DNA from: Pseudomonas sp. FP453
GTDB lineage: Bacteria > Pseudomonadota > Gammaproteobacteria > Pseudomonadales > Pseudomonadaceae
Length of the DNA stretch: 64,000 nt
Direction: 5' to 3'
Assembly (NCBI RefSeq): GCF_030687495.1
Contig: NZ_CP117435.1
Coordinates: forward strand, 3,414,501 to 3,478,500
The notes below the pieces were generated by a model that worked only from the letters and a program-made list of their open reading frames with translations, was not told where the DNA came from and made no database searches. This document shows, in pieces, positions 1-8,289 of this stretch (positions within the stretch are counted from its first letter, which is position 1; the number at the start of each line of letters is the position of its first letter). The position numbers and the translations under genes were made by a program.

Positions 1-210
1 AGTTATCGCTCCATGTGGTGGGTCACCCATAACCCGGATGGCGCCTTCATGGCCCGTGGTGTGCACGGCCAGAGCCTCTACATCGACCCCAAGGCTGAAA
101 TGGTGATTGTGCGTTTCGCCTCCCACCCCATCGCGGACAATGCCGCCAATGATGGGGTGACGTTGCCCGCGTATGCAGCCTTGGCGCAGTACTTGAGGAC
201 AACCCGGTAA
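1..210 (+). CDS. C-terminal end of a beta-lactamase-fold serine hydrolase (partial)
   Basis: The reading frame is open from base 1 and ends at the TAA at 208-210, so only the last 69 residues are present. The tail has the pattern usual at the end of class C beta-lactamase/esterase-like hydrolases (6-aminohexanoate-dimer hydrolase type): a tryptophan-rich strand, then a MARGVHGQ-like turn, then YIDPKAEMVIVRFASHP, in which an active-site G-x-x-GQ loop is followed by a strand holding the phrase 'vivrf.s'. The Ser-x-x-Lys and Tyr-x-Asn motifs lie outside the window, so the substrate cannot be judged. The identification rests on the family-typical C-terminal segment only. Confidence 0.6.
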   Translation, partial: SYRSMWWVTHNPDGAFMARGVHGQSLYIDPKAEMVIVRFASHPIADNAANDGVTLPAYAALAQYLRTTR

Positions 211-318
211 ACCTGGGCAGTACGATTAATTGGATTTTATGACCCGGCACAACTCCCACACCGCCTTCAACCCGTAGTATCCGCGTGGGCAACCGCCGTC
301 AGGGAGATGAGGTTCAAC

Positions 319-570
319 ATGCAAGACAAACCCTCAACGGGCGTACGCCCGCTGTTGCTCAATGTGTTGCTGTGGGTAGGTGGTGTTTCTGTGTTGTTGA
401 TGATCAAGGACGCCGTGGCGCAATTGACCGGGCCGCTGGGCGACAGCTCGATGGACCTGGTCACCGTGCTGATGGCTTACCTGCTGCTGTTTTTGCTTGA
501 GCCGATACGCAACGCCATCCAGCGCCGCCTGCGCAAAAACGCCCGGCGCCGATATCGCAGCCGCGCTTGA
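319..570 (+). CDS. Small two-helix membrane protein, unknown function
   Basis: Encodes 83 residues when started at the ATG at 319. A purine-rich stretch AGGGAGATGAGG at 301-312 sits at proper spacing for 319 and is too close to the alternative ATG at 307. Two hydrophobic segments are visible (about residues 9-27 and 46-63), followed by a strongly basic tail (RRLRKNARRRYRSR), which by the positive-inside rule would be cytoplasmic. I recognise no family. The next gene starts 25 bases downstream with its own ribosome site, so the two may be co-transcribed. Could be a small inner-membrane accessory protein; no function is claimed. Confidence 0.55.
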   Translation: MQDKPSTGVRPLLLNVLLWVGGVSVLLMIKDAVAQLTGPLGDSSMDLVTVLMAYLLLFLLEPIRNAIQRRLRKNARRRYRSRA

Positions 571-595
571 AGCCTTTTCTATCTGGAGTGACCCA

Positions 596-925
596 TTGTC
601 CCAACCTGGCGATAACCACCAGCGCGCGCTGGACCGTTTCCTGAACGAACACCCTGACGTCGTCACGCAACTCGACACCCTCAACCCCCTCGCCGCCCAG
701 GCCAAGGGCGAAACCCTGGCGCAGTACCGCGCCGAACGCCTGCACGAAGCCTTCGAAGCCGAAGCTGAGCGGCTGGGCTTGTTTGCCTGGGAATTGACCC
801 TCAAGCTGACGGCGGAATCGGCCGAAGCCTTCGAGACCCAGCGTCTGGAAGTGCATAAAGAGGTGGCGCAGATGGCGGGGTTGAGCTGGCCGGAGTATTG
901 CCAATTGCATGATCTGACGCAGTGA
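596..925 (+). CDS. DUF6388-like small acidic protein
   Basis: 109 residues from a TTG start at 596, chosen because GGAG lies just upstream and because the conserved part of the protein begins right after it (SQPGDNHQRALDRFL). The frame is open further upstream, but that part overlaps the preceding gene and looks unlike protein. The product is a soluble, Glu/Leu-rich all-helical protein with the segment YRAERLHEAFEAEAERLG, which I associate with the uncharacterised Pseudomonas family DUF6388. No signal peptide or membrane helix. It ends only 8 bases before the convergent kinase gene stop. Function unknown. Confidence 0.65.
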   Translation: MSQPGDNHQRALDRFLNEHPDVVTQLDTLNPLAAQAKGETLAQYRAERLHEAFEAEAERLGLFAWELTLKLTAESAEAFETQRLEVHKEVAQMAGLSWPEYCQLHDLTQ

Positions 926-933
926 CCACGCCG

Positions 934-1749
934 CTACAGGTACCAGCGTCTTGAGTCACGGGCCAGCGTTTCACGCAATTCGGCGACGCTGATGGCCCGG
1001 CGCTCCGGGTCCACGGCCAATGCGGTCTTGAGCGCAGGCCAGTATTGCCTGGGAAGTCTGCGCGGCTTAAGGGACTGACGCTCGTCGGGGCGCCCGCCCT
1101 CAGCCAGTTCGTACAGCATGCAGGCTACGCCATAGAGATCTGCCGCCGGTGTCAGCGCACCACCGCCGAGCATTTCCGGGGCGGCATATGCGGGTGTCCA
1201 CGCGTTGAAACGGCCACGGCTCAACTGCGGCAACCCCTCACCCTGGCCCAAACCAAAGTCGAACAAGCGGATGCCCGCCTCGCCCAGCAGCACATTGCCC
1301 GGTTTCAAGTCGCCGTGCAGCACGCCCTGCCCATGGGCGTACGCCAGCGCGTCGAGCACCTGCAGCGCCATCGGCTGCAACTGCGACCAGGGCAAGCCGC
1401 CAGGGCATTCCAGCAGCAACCGGTCCAAGGTCAGGCCCGTCAGCAGTTCCATGGTGAAAAAGGCCATCTGGCAAGCGCTATCGACCTCAAAGGTGAACGC
1501 CCGCACGATTCCCTCATGGCGCAGGCTGCGGGTCACGGCAAATTCGCTGAACAACAGCACATGGGCGTCACTGGACCGGGCAAGGCCTTCGCCCACCACT
1601 TTCAACGCCACGCGCGAGCAGGGCTCGCCAAATTGCTCGTGCAGCAAGTCGCGGGCGCGATACACCACGCCCATGCCGCCCGTGCCGAGCACCTGCTCAA
1701 GGTGATAACGCCCGGCAAGCAGGCCAGGGACGATCCTCGCCTCAGTCAT
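934..1749 (-). CDS. stk1: T6SS-associated serine/threonine protein kinase
   Basis: 271-residue Hanks-type kinase. Visible motifs in order: glycine loop GTGGMGVVY (about 21-29), VALK lysine (about 48-51), catalytic loop HGDLKPGN (about 144-151), DFG (about 164-166) and AAPE (about 189-192). The arginine usual before the catalytic Asp is Gly (HGD rather than HRD), so this is a non-RD kinase. There is no transmembrane or extracellular domain. Its ATG overlaps the stp1 stop as ATGA, so the two are translationally coupled, in the order icmF-stp1-stk1 known from HSI-II-type T6SS loci of Pseudomonas. There the pair controls secretion through phosphorylation of Fha-type proteins. With the core genes gone it probably has no T6SS target left here. 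Confidence 0.88.
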   Translation of the reverse strand: MTEARIVPGLLAGRYHLEQVLGTGGMGVVYRARDLLHEQFGEPCSRVALKVVGEGLARSSDAHVLLFSEFAVTRSLRHEGIVRAFTFEVDSACQMAFFTMELLTGLTLDRLLLECPGGLPWSQLQPMALQVLDALAYAHGQGVLHGDLKPGNVLLGEAGIRLFDFGLGQGEGLPQLSRGRFNAWTPAYAAPEMLGGGALTPAADLYGVACMLYELAEGGRPDERQSLKPRRLPRQYWPALKTALAVDPERRAISVAELRETLARDSRRWYL

Positions 1750-2459
1750 GGCTGCACGACCACGGCCGTCAGGTCATCCCGTGCGGGGCCGCGCAACACC
1801 AGGGCAAACAAGTGCTCCACCATCTGCTGCGCCGTGCCCTGGCTCAAGGCACTGCCCAATTCCCGATGGCTGAGCGCCTGATACAGGCCATCGCTGCACA
1901 ACAGGAATACATCGCCGGGGCGCGTGTCGAGTTCGAGCACCTCCAGGCTCAACGGCTCACGCCCGCCGACCGCACGGGTCAACGCCCGGGCATCCGGATG
2001 GGCCTGTGCCTGCTCACGGCTCAACTGCTGCTCGGCCATCAGTCGCTCAAGCACTGAATGGTCTCGCGACAGCTGATACAGGCGGTGCGCGCGCCACAGG
2101 TAACAACGACTGTCTCCCGCCCACACACAGGCGGCGCGATGCCCCTCCAGCAGCAATGCCACCACCGTGCTGCCGATCGTAGCGTGCAGGCCTTCAAGGG
2201 CCAGGCGCCGATCCAGCCGATGCAGGCAGCGGCGCAACGCCTCGACCCGTTGGTCCAGCGGGCCTTGGTCGTGCAACGCAGCCAGGTTGGCAATCACCGC
2301 TTGGCTGGCGACATCGCCCGCGCGATGCCCACCCATCCCGTCCGCCACCACCCAGCAACCGCTCTGCGGGCGGTCCAGAAAGGCATCCTCATTGCGCGCG
2401 CGGACCTTGCCGCGCTGGGTGCGCCCGGCACTGTGCCAAGGCGCGGGCGTGGGGCTCAT
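1746..2459 (-). CDS. stp1: T6SS-associated PP2C-type phosphatase
   Basis: 237 residues from the ATG at 2459, which overlaps the TGA of the tssM remnant (ATGA); a longer frame from 2489 would overlap further and is less likely. PP2C metal-binding motifs are visible: RxxNEDA near the N-terminus (RARNEDAF), ADGMGGH (about 39-45), a GST strand, WAGDSR (about 108-113), SRDHS, and the terminal ARDDLTAVVV carrying the last metal-binding Asp. The family removes phosphate from Ser/Thr with Mn2+ or Mg2+. As partner of Stk1 it would reverse T6SS threonine phosphorylation. It keeps all expected metal ligands and shows no break, in contrast with the upstream genes. Confidence 0.88.
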   Translation of the reverse strand: MSPTPAPWHSAGRTQRGKVRARNEDAFLDRPQSGCWVVADGMGGHRAGDVASQAVIANLAALHDQGPLDQRVEALRRCLHRLDRRLALEGLHATIGSTVVALLLEGHRAACVWAGDSRCYLWRAHRLYQLSRDHSVLERLMAEQQLSREQAQAHPDARALTRAVGGREPLSLEVLELDTRPGDVFLLCSDGLYQALSHRELGSALSQGTAQQMVEHLFALVLRGPARDDLTAVVVQP

Positions 2460-5157
2460 AACTGTTCCGGCAAACGGAACGTGCGCCAATCCCCCAACGG
2501 GAACGGGCTGGGCGTGCGTTGGCTGGTCAGCAGGAAGTTGGCACGCAAACCGGCCAGGTCGGCCTTGAGCAAGTGCCCGTCGCGACCACCGGCCGGTTCG
2601 CTCTGCAACAGATCAACCAGGCGAAACCACGACCAGGCACCAGTGTTTTTTTCCAGCCCCACTGGCCGCTCCGTGCCCCGTTCCAGCACCAGGCTGCTGC
2701 GACCGTTTTCGGCCTCATCAGGCCATTGGAACGCTATCGGCACGATGGGACCGTGGCGGTATTCCAACTGGCGCTCACCCATGCGCAACACAGCCCGGTT
2801 GACGGCCTGATCCAGGCTGTAGGGCGCCAAGGTAAACCGCACCCGCAGGTCGCCCCCGCCATCGGTGAAAAAACTGCGGCGGATAAGCTGGGCCTTGCTC
2901 AAGTGATCGAGCACCCCGCGTGTCATCGGCAGGCTGCGTCCGTCCAGGCTGCGCAAACGATAACGCCCGCCCTCGCCGCTGACGAACGGCCGCAGATAAC
3001 TGTCGTGAAAGCGCGCCATCACGCCGTGCGGCTTGAAGAACGCCTGGAAATCACTGAGGGCGACGTCGCTGGCAGCGTGGGCATTGAACGGGTAACGCTG
3101 ACGGATCGCCTGGGCGTAAAGCCCATAGACCTCGCTTTGATAACGCTGATTGACGTACACGTAGGCCTCCTCCAGCAAATGCTGCCAGCTGTCATCGGCC
3201 ATGCCGTCTAACAGGCCCGACAGTGGCAGCGGCAAACGTGCGGCGGCGTCGCGCAGTGTGCCCAGCACGTCCGGCTGCCCTTCCATACGCCGTTTGACGC
3301 GCAGGAACGCAGCCTGCCCGGCCGCTCCGTCGCGGTTCAAGGCAACCAGTTGCAGGTGCAGTTCATCAAGCACGCCCAATGCCCGGGTCAGCTCCGTGCC
3401 GGGGTTCTGCTGCTCATCCAACAACTGGTGAAGCGCCTCAAAACGCCGCTGCAACGTGCGCCGGGGGGAGTCTTCAGCCATCGGTAACGGGGCGGCGAGC
3501 AGGGTGTTTTCCCGCACCTGCTGCAACAGCAGCACCAGGGGCGAACGGGCCGACGTCATGCTCGCCAGCCGTGTGGCGTCCTGCTTCAGGTCGTCGCTCG
3601 CCGCCCGTCGAAGCCGGCCCAGGGCGCGGCTCCAGACATCGGCGTACTCGCTGAAATAGCGCTGCTCCAACGCCAGCATCAATCGGCGCAACTCCAACGC
3701 GCCGAGGTCGGCGCTCTCGCCCAGCACCCAGTTGTCCTGCGCAATGGCATTCACCAACCGAGGCCCCTGTACATCGAAATCCTGCACGAAGCGCATGGTG
3801 TAAAAGCCGGGAATGGGCGGATCGATGGCGACGAACGCCGGCCCCTCCGCCAGGTGCAGAGGTTCCAGGTCACGCGCCTGTTCACGCAGTACCCGGTAGA
3901 CCACGTCGGCCAACGGTTCACCGCGCAACACCTGGCGTGCCTGGGCCACCCGTGCATCATTGAGCGGCGCCGCGAACGGCAACGCCAGCAGCCGCGCCAG
4001 GTGGGCATTCAGACGCTCCTGCACCGCGGCCGCACCGGCATAACGTGCGGACCAGGCTTGCGCCACACGTTCGGCCAGCCAGCTGTTCTCTCGCCGTTCG
4101 TGCAGTGTCAGCATCAGGTACGCACGCAGGGCGTCCAGCAACCGCTCGCGGTTTGCCAGGCTGCCCTGCACCTGTTCCTCCAGCAGCGCGACGACGGCCG
4201 GCAGCAACTGCTGGAGCAAGGCCTGCTCGTAGGCACCCGCCAACAGCGGCGCACTCAGGTCGCCCTGGTACAGGCCCGCGCGCTCCACCAGCCGGGCATC
4301 GCCCTTGGCCGGGAACACCAGGGTGGCGGCAAAGCGTCGGTCCAGCTGCGCCAGGACCATCAGGGTGCTGTCGGGCTCTGTCGCAAAGGCTGCGGTCTCG
4401 TGTGCCAATTCAACCAGTTGCCCAAGACGCTGGTGATTGGCCGTGTAACTGTGCATCCACAAGGCCGCGCCCGCCCCCAGCAGCAACAACGCCGCCAGGC
4501 TCAACCCGGCCTGGCGCCAATGCAGGCGCTGGCGCTCCCTGCCATGCAGGCCGGCGAGGTCGGCTTCGGCAAGGATGACCTGGCGGAACAGCGCCGGCAC
4601 ACAGTGCGCCCGTACGTCGCCCGCCCCCGTCAGGTAAAAGCCGCGCACACCGTTGATACGCGGGGCACAATGGGCGCGGAACGCCGTCTCGATAAACACG
4701 CACAAACGCTCGCCCATCCGCGCCAGGTGTGACGGCAACTCCAGCATGCGCGCACGGCGCTCCACGTTGCGCTCCTGATGCAAACGTGTGATCAGCCCAC
4801 CACTCAAGCGTTGCAGCAGGGCCTCAAAGGCCTGGCGTACCACGTCTCTATCGTCCCCCGTCGTGCCAAGAGCCAACGACTCACCCCACACGCCTTGAGC
4901 CGCTTGCGCCTGGGGTGAATCGACATACTCGGCAAACCCCGGCAAACGGTCCGCGTGGGTCAGCACCAGGTAGATGGGCACATCCACATGCAACGCCTGC
5001 CGGATCTCCTGCAAACGGCCATGCACCTGGCGGGCATGCAGGTCCAGGTCGTGTTCGTGGCTGGCGAGCAAGGTCTGCACCGACAACGTCACCACCACGC
5101 CGGCCAGCGGGCTGGCCTTGCGCCGCGTCCTGAGCAAGCCCAGCAACGTCGCCCAGC
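2456..5157 (-). pseudogene. tssM: tssM (icmF) remnant lacking the N-terminal third
   Basis: About 900 residues of TssM/IcmF are uninterrupted: they begin at WATLLGLLR.., run through the region that follows the GTPase-like domain (THADRLPGF), one transmembrane helix near residue 220 (SLAALLLLGAGAALWM), the long periplasmic helical part, and the C-terminal VasK-type end. Missing are the first two membrane helices and the Walker A of the cytoplasmic domain, roughly the first 250-300 residues of a normal ~1150-1200-residue TssM. Reading upstream, identity changes abruptly near 5150-5160 to a TssF fragment in another frame. No start codon with a ribosome site exists at the junction. The gene cannot make a functional membrane-complex protein. 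Its stop overlaps the stp1 start. Confidence 0.85.
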
Positions 5158-5428
5158 GACAGGTAGTTGAGCGACATGTGGCTGATCAGCTTCCACAGGA
5201 AATCCTGGTCCAGGGGCGGCGCGAAGCTGGGGGTCGGCACGCTGATGTTGCGGAAGGTGACAAATTCCGGCGTCTGCTCGCAGGCCTGGCGAATATCGCC
5301 CACCTGCAGTTGCCGAGGCAGGTTGTGGTGGGTGCAGGTCAGCTCGACCGACAGTGTTTCCTGCTCATGGCCGTGGCCCACGACCAGCCAGGTGTCCAAC
5401 CCGTCATGCTGCGCCGAGGCACGCTGGC
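5152..5428 (-). pseudogene. tssF: Internal fragment of tssF
   Basis: About 90 residues in one frame read RQRASAQHDGLDTWLV..., ETLSVELTC, LPRQL, then FLWKLISHMSLNYLSL, a chain of motifs characteristic of the middle-to-late part of TssF (VasA/ImpG, the baseplate wedge protein of the type VI machine, usually ~590-620 residues). Both ends are abrupt: upstream it abuts TssA sequence near 5428, downstream TssM sequence near 5152. No start or stop codon belongs to it. It is therefore a scar left between two deletions. The frame differs from both neighbours. Confidence 0.8.
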
Positions 5429-5737
5429 GAGATAACGCAGCAGCCCAAGGCCTGCGAGCAACCCCGGGAAGGATTCACACTGATGCAGTGCCCAGGTCAA
5501 CCACACTGCGACGCGCAAATCCTTTGAGTGATGGCGCAACAGACCCTCAGCGACGCCCCTGACCTTCTGCCAGTCCGGCTGGCCGCCGCCATGTACTGAT
5601 TGTGCCTTGGCCAGCTCGAACTCCAGCGCTTCATATTCACTTGAAAAGCGCATGTCACTGCCGGCAAAACTCGCCGGCGCGCAAGGTGAGCGCGCCAATT
5701 CAAGGTAATAATCCAGCAGTTTGTCTGAGTAGATCAT
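5429..5737 (-). pseudogene. tssA: tssA remnant, N-terminal ImpA domain only
   Basis: Starting at ATG 5737 the frame gives MIYSDKLLDYYLEL..., a proline/cysteine/alanine stretch, DMRFSSEYEALEFELAKAQ, PDWQKVRGVAEGLL and LRVAVWLTWALHQCE: the ImpA_N domain typical of TssA, the T6SS cap protein. After about 103 residues (GLLRYL) the frame runs into TssF-derived sequence and becomes meaningless, where TssA should continue for 300 or more residues. No clear ribosome site precedes the ATG. This is the 5' end of the former operon; the AT-rich region upstream presumably held its promoter, facing away from hcp. Confidence 0.82.
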
Positions 5738-5743
5738 GCGCAA

Positions 5744-6207
5744 CCATGGACGAAGATTAAAGGCAGAGCGGGCAAACTAATCATCGTTTAAAACGCGCGA
5801 TCAGCGTGCCGCATCAACTTCGCCAAATCACCGCGAAGCTCGCAAACCTTAGCCACGCCAACAGCATTGGGCAAGCAACACAACCGGGGTTAAGGAATAT
5901 CCTACAACTCTTATAAAACAAGGCGATGCGCAATTATTTGCGCAGCTTGATCAGCACGAAACCCGTCAAGAATCACGCAAACCTTTTAAATCCGCGGCGC
6001 AACAAGATGAGCAATTAAATGCACACTGCTGCGCAGTTAATGCGAGCAAATACCGTATAACTACTGGCCAACTTACGCCCAACTAACCAGCCACCCCTTA
6101 TTTCATTACCCCCTGCACTTTCAGGCACGCTTCTTGTTATAGGACCTTGCCCATCCGGCACCCTGCGCCGCGTGGGCCCCTCTCAATAACCAGGCAAGGA
6201 AAGCGAC
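5744..6207. other. AT-rich divergent intergenic region between tssA remnant and hcp
   Basis: 464 bases without a gene and clearly more AT-rich than the flanking coding DNA. It separates the leftward T6SS remnant operon from rightward hcp and therefore held both promoters. The only specific signal I can read is a -24/-12-like element at 6124-6139. The low GC suits an upstream activating and IHF-binding region of a sigma54-type promoter, but no binding sites can be assigned by eye. Confidence 0.5.
6124..6139 (+). promoter_or_regulatory. Sigma54-like -24/-12 element before hcp
   Basis: AGGCACG-CTTC-TTGTT resembles the RpoN consensus TGGCACG-N4-TTGCT: the GG of the -24 box is present, and exactly 10 bases later comes GT where the -12 GC is expected. 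A start about 12 bases after the -12 element would leave a 55-60-base leader before hcp. HSI-II-type loci usually encode their own RpoN activator (Sfa) between clpV and fha; that stretch is deleted here. One consensus mismatch in the -12 box lowers confidence. Confidence 0.4.
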
Positions 6208-6723
6208 ATGCCAACACCCGCGTATCTCTCCATTACCGGTGTCAAACAAGGTTTGATTACCGCAGGCACGTTTACCCAGGACTCGGTCGGCAACATCTAC
6301 CAGGAAGGCCATGAAGATCAGATTCTGGTGCAGGCGTTCAGCCATCAGGTAATCATTCCCCGTGACCCGCAATCCGGCCAACCCACCGGGCAGCGTGTGC
6401 ACAAGCCGCTGATGATCAGCAAGATCTTCGGCAAGTCCTCACCCCTGCTTTTCAGCGCGCTCACGGCGGGCGAAGAGGTCAAATGCCGCCTGGAGTGGTT
6501 CCGTACCTCCTCGGCCGGCACCCAGGAGCATTACTTCACCATCGAGCTGGAAGGCGCGACCATCGTCGATATCCAGTCACGCATGCCCAATTGCCAGGAC
6601 CCGGCGAATGCGCACTTCACCCATCTGGAGGACGTGCACTTCACCTATCGCAAGATCGTCTGGACCCACGAAGTGGCCGGTACGTCCGGCTCGGACGACT
6701 GGCGCACGCCCGTAGCCGGCTAG
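6208..6723 (+). CDS. hcp: Hcp family type VI secretion tube protein
   Basis: 171 residues, full family length, starting MPTPAYLSITGVKQGLITAG after an AAGGAAAG ribosome site. Typical Hcp motifs are all present: GNIYQEGHEDQ, VIIPRDPQSGQPTGQRVHKPL, the SSPLLFSAL segment, SAGTQEHYFTIELEGA, FTHLEDVHFTYRKIVWTHE and a GTSGSDDW end. Hcp forms hexameric rings that stack into the inner T6SS tube. It is intact and well conserved although the linked tssA, tssF and tssM are wrecks, so it may serve a second T6SS elsewhere or be a recent orphan. Its stop codon overlaps the stop of the convergent reductase in a shared CTAG. Confidence 0.93.
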   Translation: MPTPAYLSITGVKQGLITAGTFTQDSVGNIYQEGHEDQILVQAFSHQVIIPRDPQSGQPTGQRVHKPLMISKIFGKSSPLLFSALTAGEEVKCRLEWFRTSSAGTQEHYFTIELEGATIVDIQSRMPNCQDPANAHFTHLEDVHFTYRKIVWTHEVAGTSGSDDWRTPVAG

Positions 6724-7541
6724 ACCATCGCCAATGGGTGCTTGCGCTTCGGCGCACCAAACACCCGGTCGATGGCCTCAAGGTCATGTTCATCCAGCAC
6801 CAGCTGTGCCGCGCGGGCGTTCAGCCGCACATGCTCGGGGGTCACGGCCTTGGGGATGGCGATCACGCCGTCCTGGCGCAACACCCAGGCCAGGGACACC
6901 TGTGCCGGGGTCACGTCATGACGGCGGGCGATCTGCTTGAGGGTGGGGCTGGCCAGCAACGCGCCGCCCTGGGCAATCGGGCAGTACGCCATCAGCGGTA
7001 GATGGTGCTGCTGCCACCAGGGCAGCAAGTCGAACTCGATGCCGCGCTCTTCAATGTTGTAGAGCACCTGGTTGGTGGCACACGCCGGGGCGGCGAGCTC
7101 CTGCAGGTCTGCCACATCAAAGTTGGACACGCCCCAGCGGCCGATCTTGCCGGCTTCGCGCAAGCGCTCGAAGGCTTCGACGGTTTCTTCCAGGGGATAC
7201 TGGCCACGCCAGTGCAGCAGATACAGATCGATGTAGTCCGTGCCCAGGCGTTGCAGGCTGGCGTCGCAGGCACGTGGCACGCCTTTGCGGCTGGCATTGT
7301 GCGGATACACCTTGCTCACCAGGAACACCTGGTCGCGCCTGCCGCGAATGGCTTCGCCGACCACCTCCTCGGCGCCGCCTTCGCCGTACATCTCGGCGGT
7401 ATCGATCAGGGTCATGCCCTCGTCGATCCCCAGTTGCAAGGCCGCGACTTCGGCACGGCGCTGACTCGGGTCCTCGCCCATGCGCCAGGTGCCCTGGCCG
7501 ACAACAGGGACCGGAACACCGGCCAGATCAATGGTACGCAT
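6720..7541 (-). CDS. Aldo/keto reductase
   Basis: 273 residues from ATG 7541, preceded by a strong AGGAGG; a longer frame from 7592 has no such site. AKR catalytic residues are visible: Asp and Tyr in DTAEMYGEG (about 54-59), Lys in LVSKVYPHN (about 84) and His in YLLHWRG (about 117). The C-terminal part carries the NADPH-contact stretch IPKAVTPEHVRLNARA. This group of bacterial AKRs reduces aldehydes or ketones with NADPH; substrate unknown. It is divergent from the DUF1543 gene 106 bases away and convergent with hcp, so it forms its own transcription unit. Confidence 0.87.
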   Translation of the reverse strand: MRTIDLAGVPVPVVGQGTWRMGEDPSQRRAEVAALQLGIDEGMTLIDTAEMYGEGGAEEVVGEAIRGRRDQVFLVSKVYPHNASRKGVPRACDASLQRLGTDYIDLYLLHWRGQYPLEETVEAFERLREAGKIGRWGVSNFDVADLQELAAPACATNQVLYNIEERGIEFDLLPWWQQHHLPLMAYCPIAQGGALLASPTLKQIARRHDVTPAQVSLAWVLRQDGVIAIPKAVTPEHVRLNARAAQLVLDEHDLEAIDRVFGAPKRKHPLAMV

Positions 7542-7647
7542 GACAACCTCCTGATGAGTTCGCGGATAAACAGTGTGGCATTGGCCGGACAAAAGGGTTC
7601 AATCGCAGTATGGTTGGCGCCTGCCAAGTCGCCAGGAAGAACCTGCA

Positions 7648-8142
7648 ATGCTGTTTGTCGTCATGCTCGGGGGCAAGCACCCACGGGCCAGGATCGAAGT
7701 GCACGATGTGGTATTCGCCGTGGCGGATACGCTGCAAGCCACCTACCCGCAATTGCGCGATGCCTGGTTTGGCAGCCCCAAGGGTGTACACATTGATTCG
7801 TGGATGGCGGTGGATGGCGTGGACGGCTGGAAGATCCAGCTCAGCCACCTGGCGCCTGCTGCCGGCGCCCAGCGCCTGTTTTTCATTAACCTGGGCGGTT
7901 ATGAAGCCAGCGTGTTTGGCGAAGCTCACCACTACGTACTGGTGGTGGCGCGCGATGCCCGGGAAGCAAAAGCCCTGGGCAAGCAGCAGATGCTGCGCCA
8001 GTGGGCCCAGGCCCATACCGATGCCGTGATGGATATTGATGACTGCCTGCCGATTGACCTGGTGGATGGGCGTTACATTCATCTAGAGCAAGGCCAGCAT
8101 CGACCGATCGTGCAGCACAATGACTATATCGTGCTGCCCTGA
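7648..8142 (+). CDS. DUF1543 domain protein
   Basis: 164 residues from ATG 7648 (AGGAAG ribosome site at 7634-7639). It begins MLFVVMLGGKHPRARIEVHDVVF and contains two similar halves: FFINLGGYEASVFGEAHHYVLVVARD in the middle and a terminal part ending HNDYIVLP. This matches the uncharacterised family DUF1543, whose members often have the phrase 'G-x-F-gE-x-H-x-y-x-x-v-A'. It is a soluble cytoplasmic protein without catalytic signature. A REP doublet begins 9 bases after the stop and may act in transcript end formation. Confidence 0.75.
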   Translation: MLFVVMLGGKHPRARIEVHDVVFAVADTLQATYPQLRDAWFGSPKGVHIDSWMAVDGVDGWKIQLSHLAPAAGAQRLFFINLGGYEASVFGEAHHYVLVVARDAREAKALGKQQMLRQWAQAHTDAVMDIDDCLPIDLVDGRYIHLEQGQHRPIVQHNDYIVLP

Positions 8143-8150
8143 TGGCAAAT

Positions 8151-8251
8151 GTGGGAGCTGGCTTGTGTGGGAGCTGGCTTGCCTGCGATGCAGACAACTC
8201 GGTACATCAGAAAAACCCAGTTGATGCCATCGCAGGCAAGCCAGCTCCCAC
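8151..8251. repeat. REP doublet (A-type arms) with an extra partial arm
   Basis: Inverted arms at 8167-8189 (GTGGGAGCTGGCTTGCCTGCGAT) and 8229-8251 flank a ~40-base spacer: a REPIN-like unit of Pseudomonas. A third, truncated arm copy (first 16 bases) is fused directly before the left arm at 8151-8166. These units are moved by RAYT transposases encoded elsewhere. Confidence 0.85.
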
Positions 8252-8289
8252 AGGGGAATGCGTACGCTTCATCGATCAGGTCGGCTACT

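Noticed and set aside
1045..1881. Long open frames on the + strand opposite stk1/stp1
   Set aside because: Antisense shadows created by high GC; composition and lack of motifs or ribosome sites do not support coding, unlike the kinase and phosphatase frames.
4881..5399. Free-standing 172-residue protein over the tssF/tssM junction
   Set aside because: First half is TssF sequence, second half is an out-of-frame translation of tssM; it is a by-product of the deletion, not a gene.
5744..6207. Prophage or island attachment site explaining the T6SS deletion
   Set aside because: No integrase, tRNA or flanking direct repeats were seen; the losses are internal to the operon at two separate points.
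8151..8251. CRISPR-like repeats
   Set aside because: The repeats are inverted pairs with palindromic arms, scattered singly between genes, not direct repeats with unique spacers; no cas genes are present.
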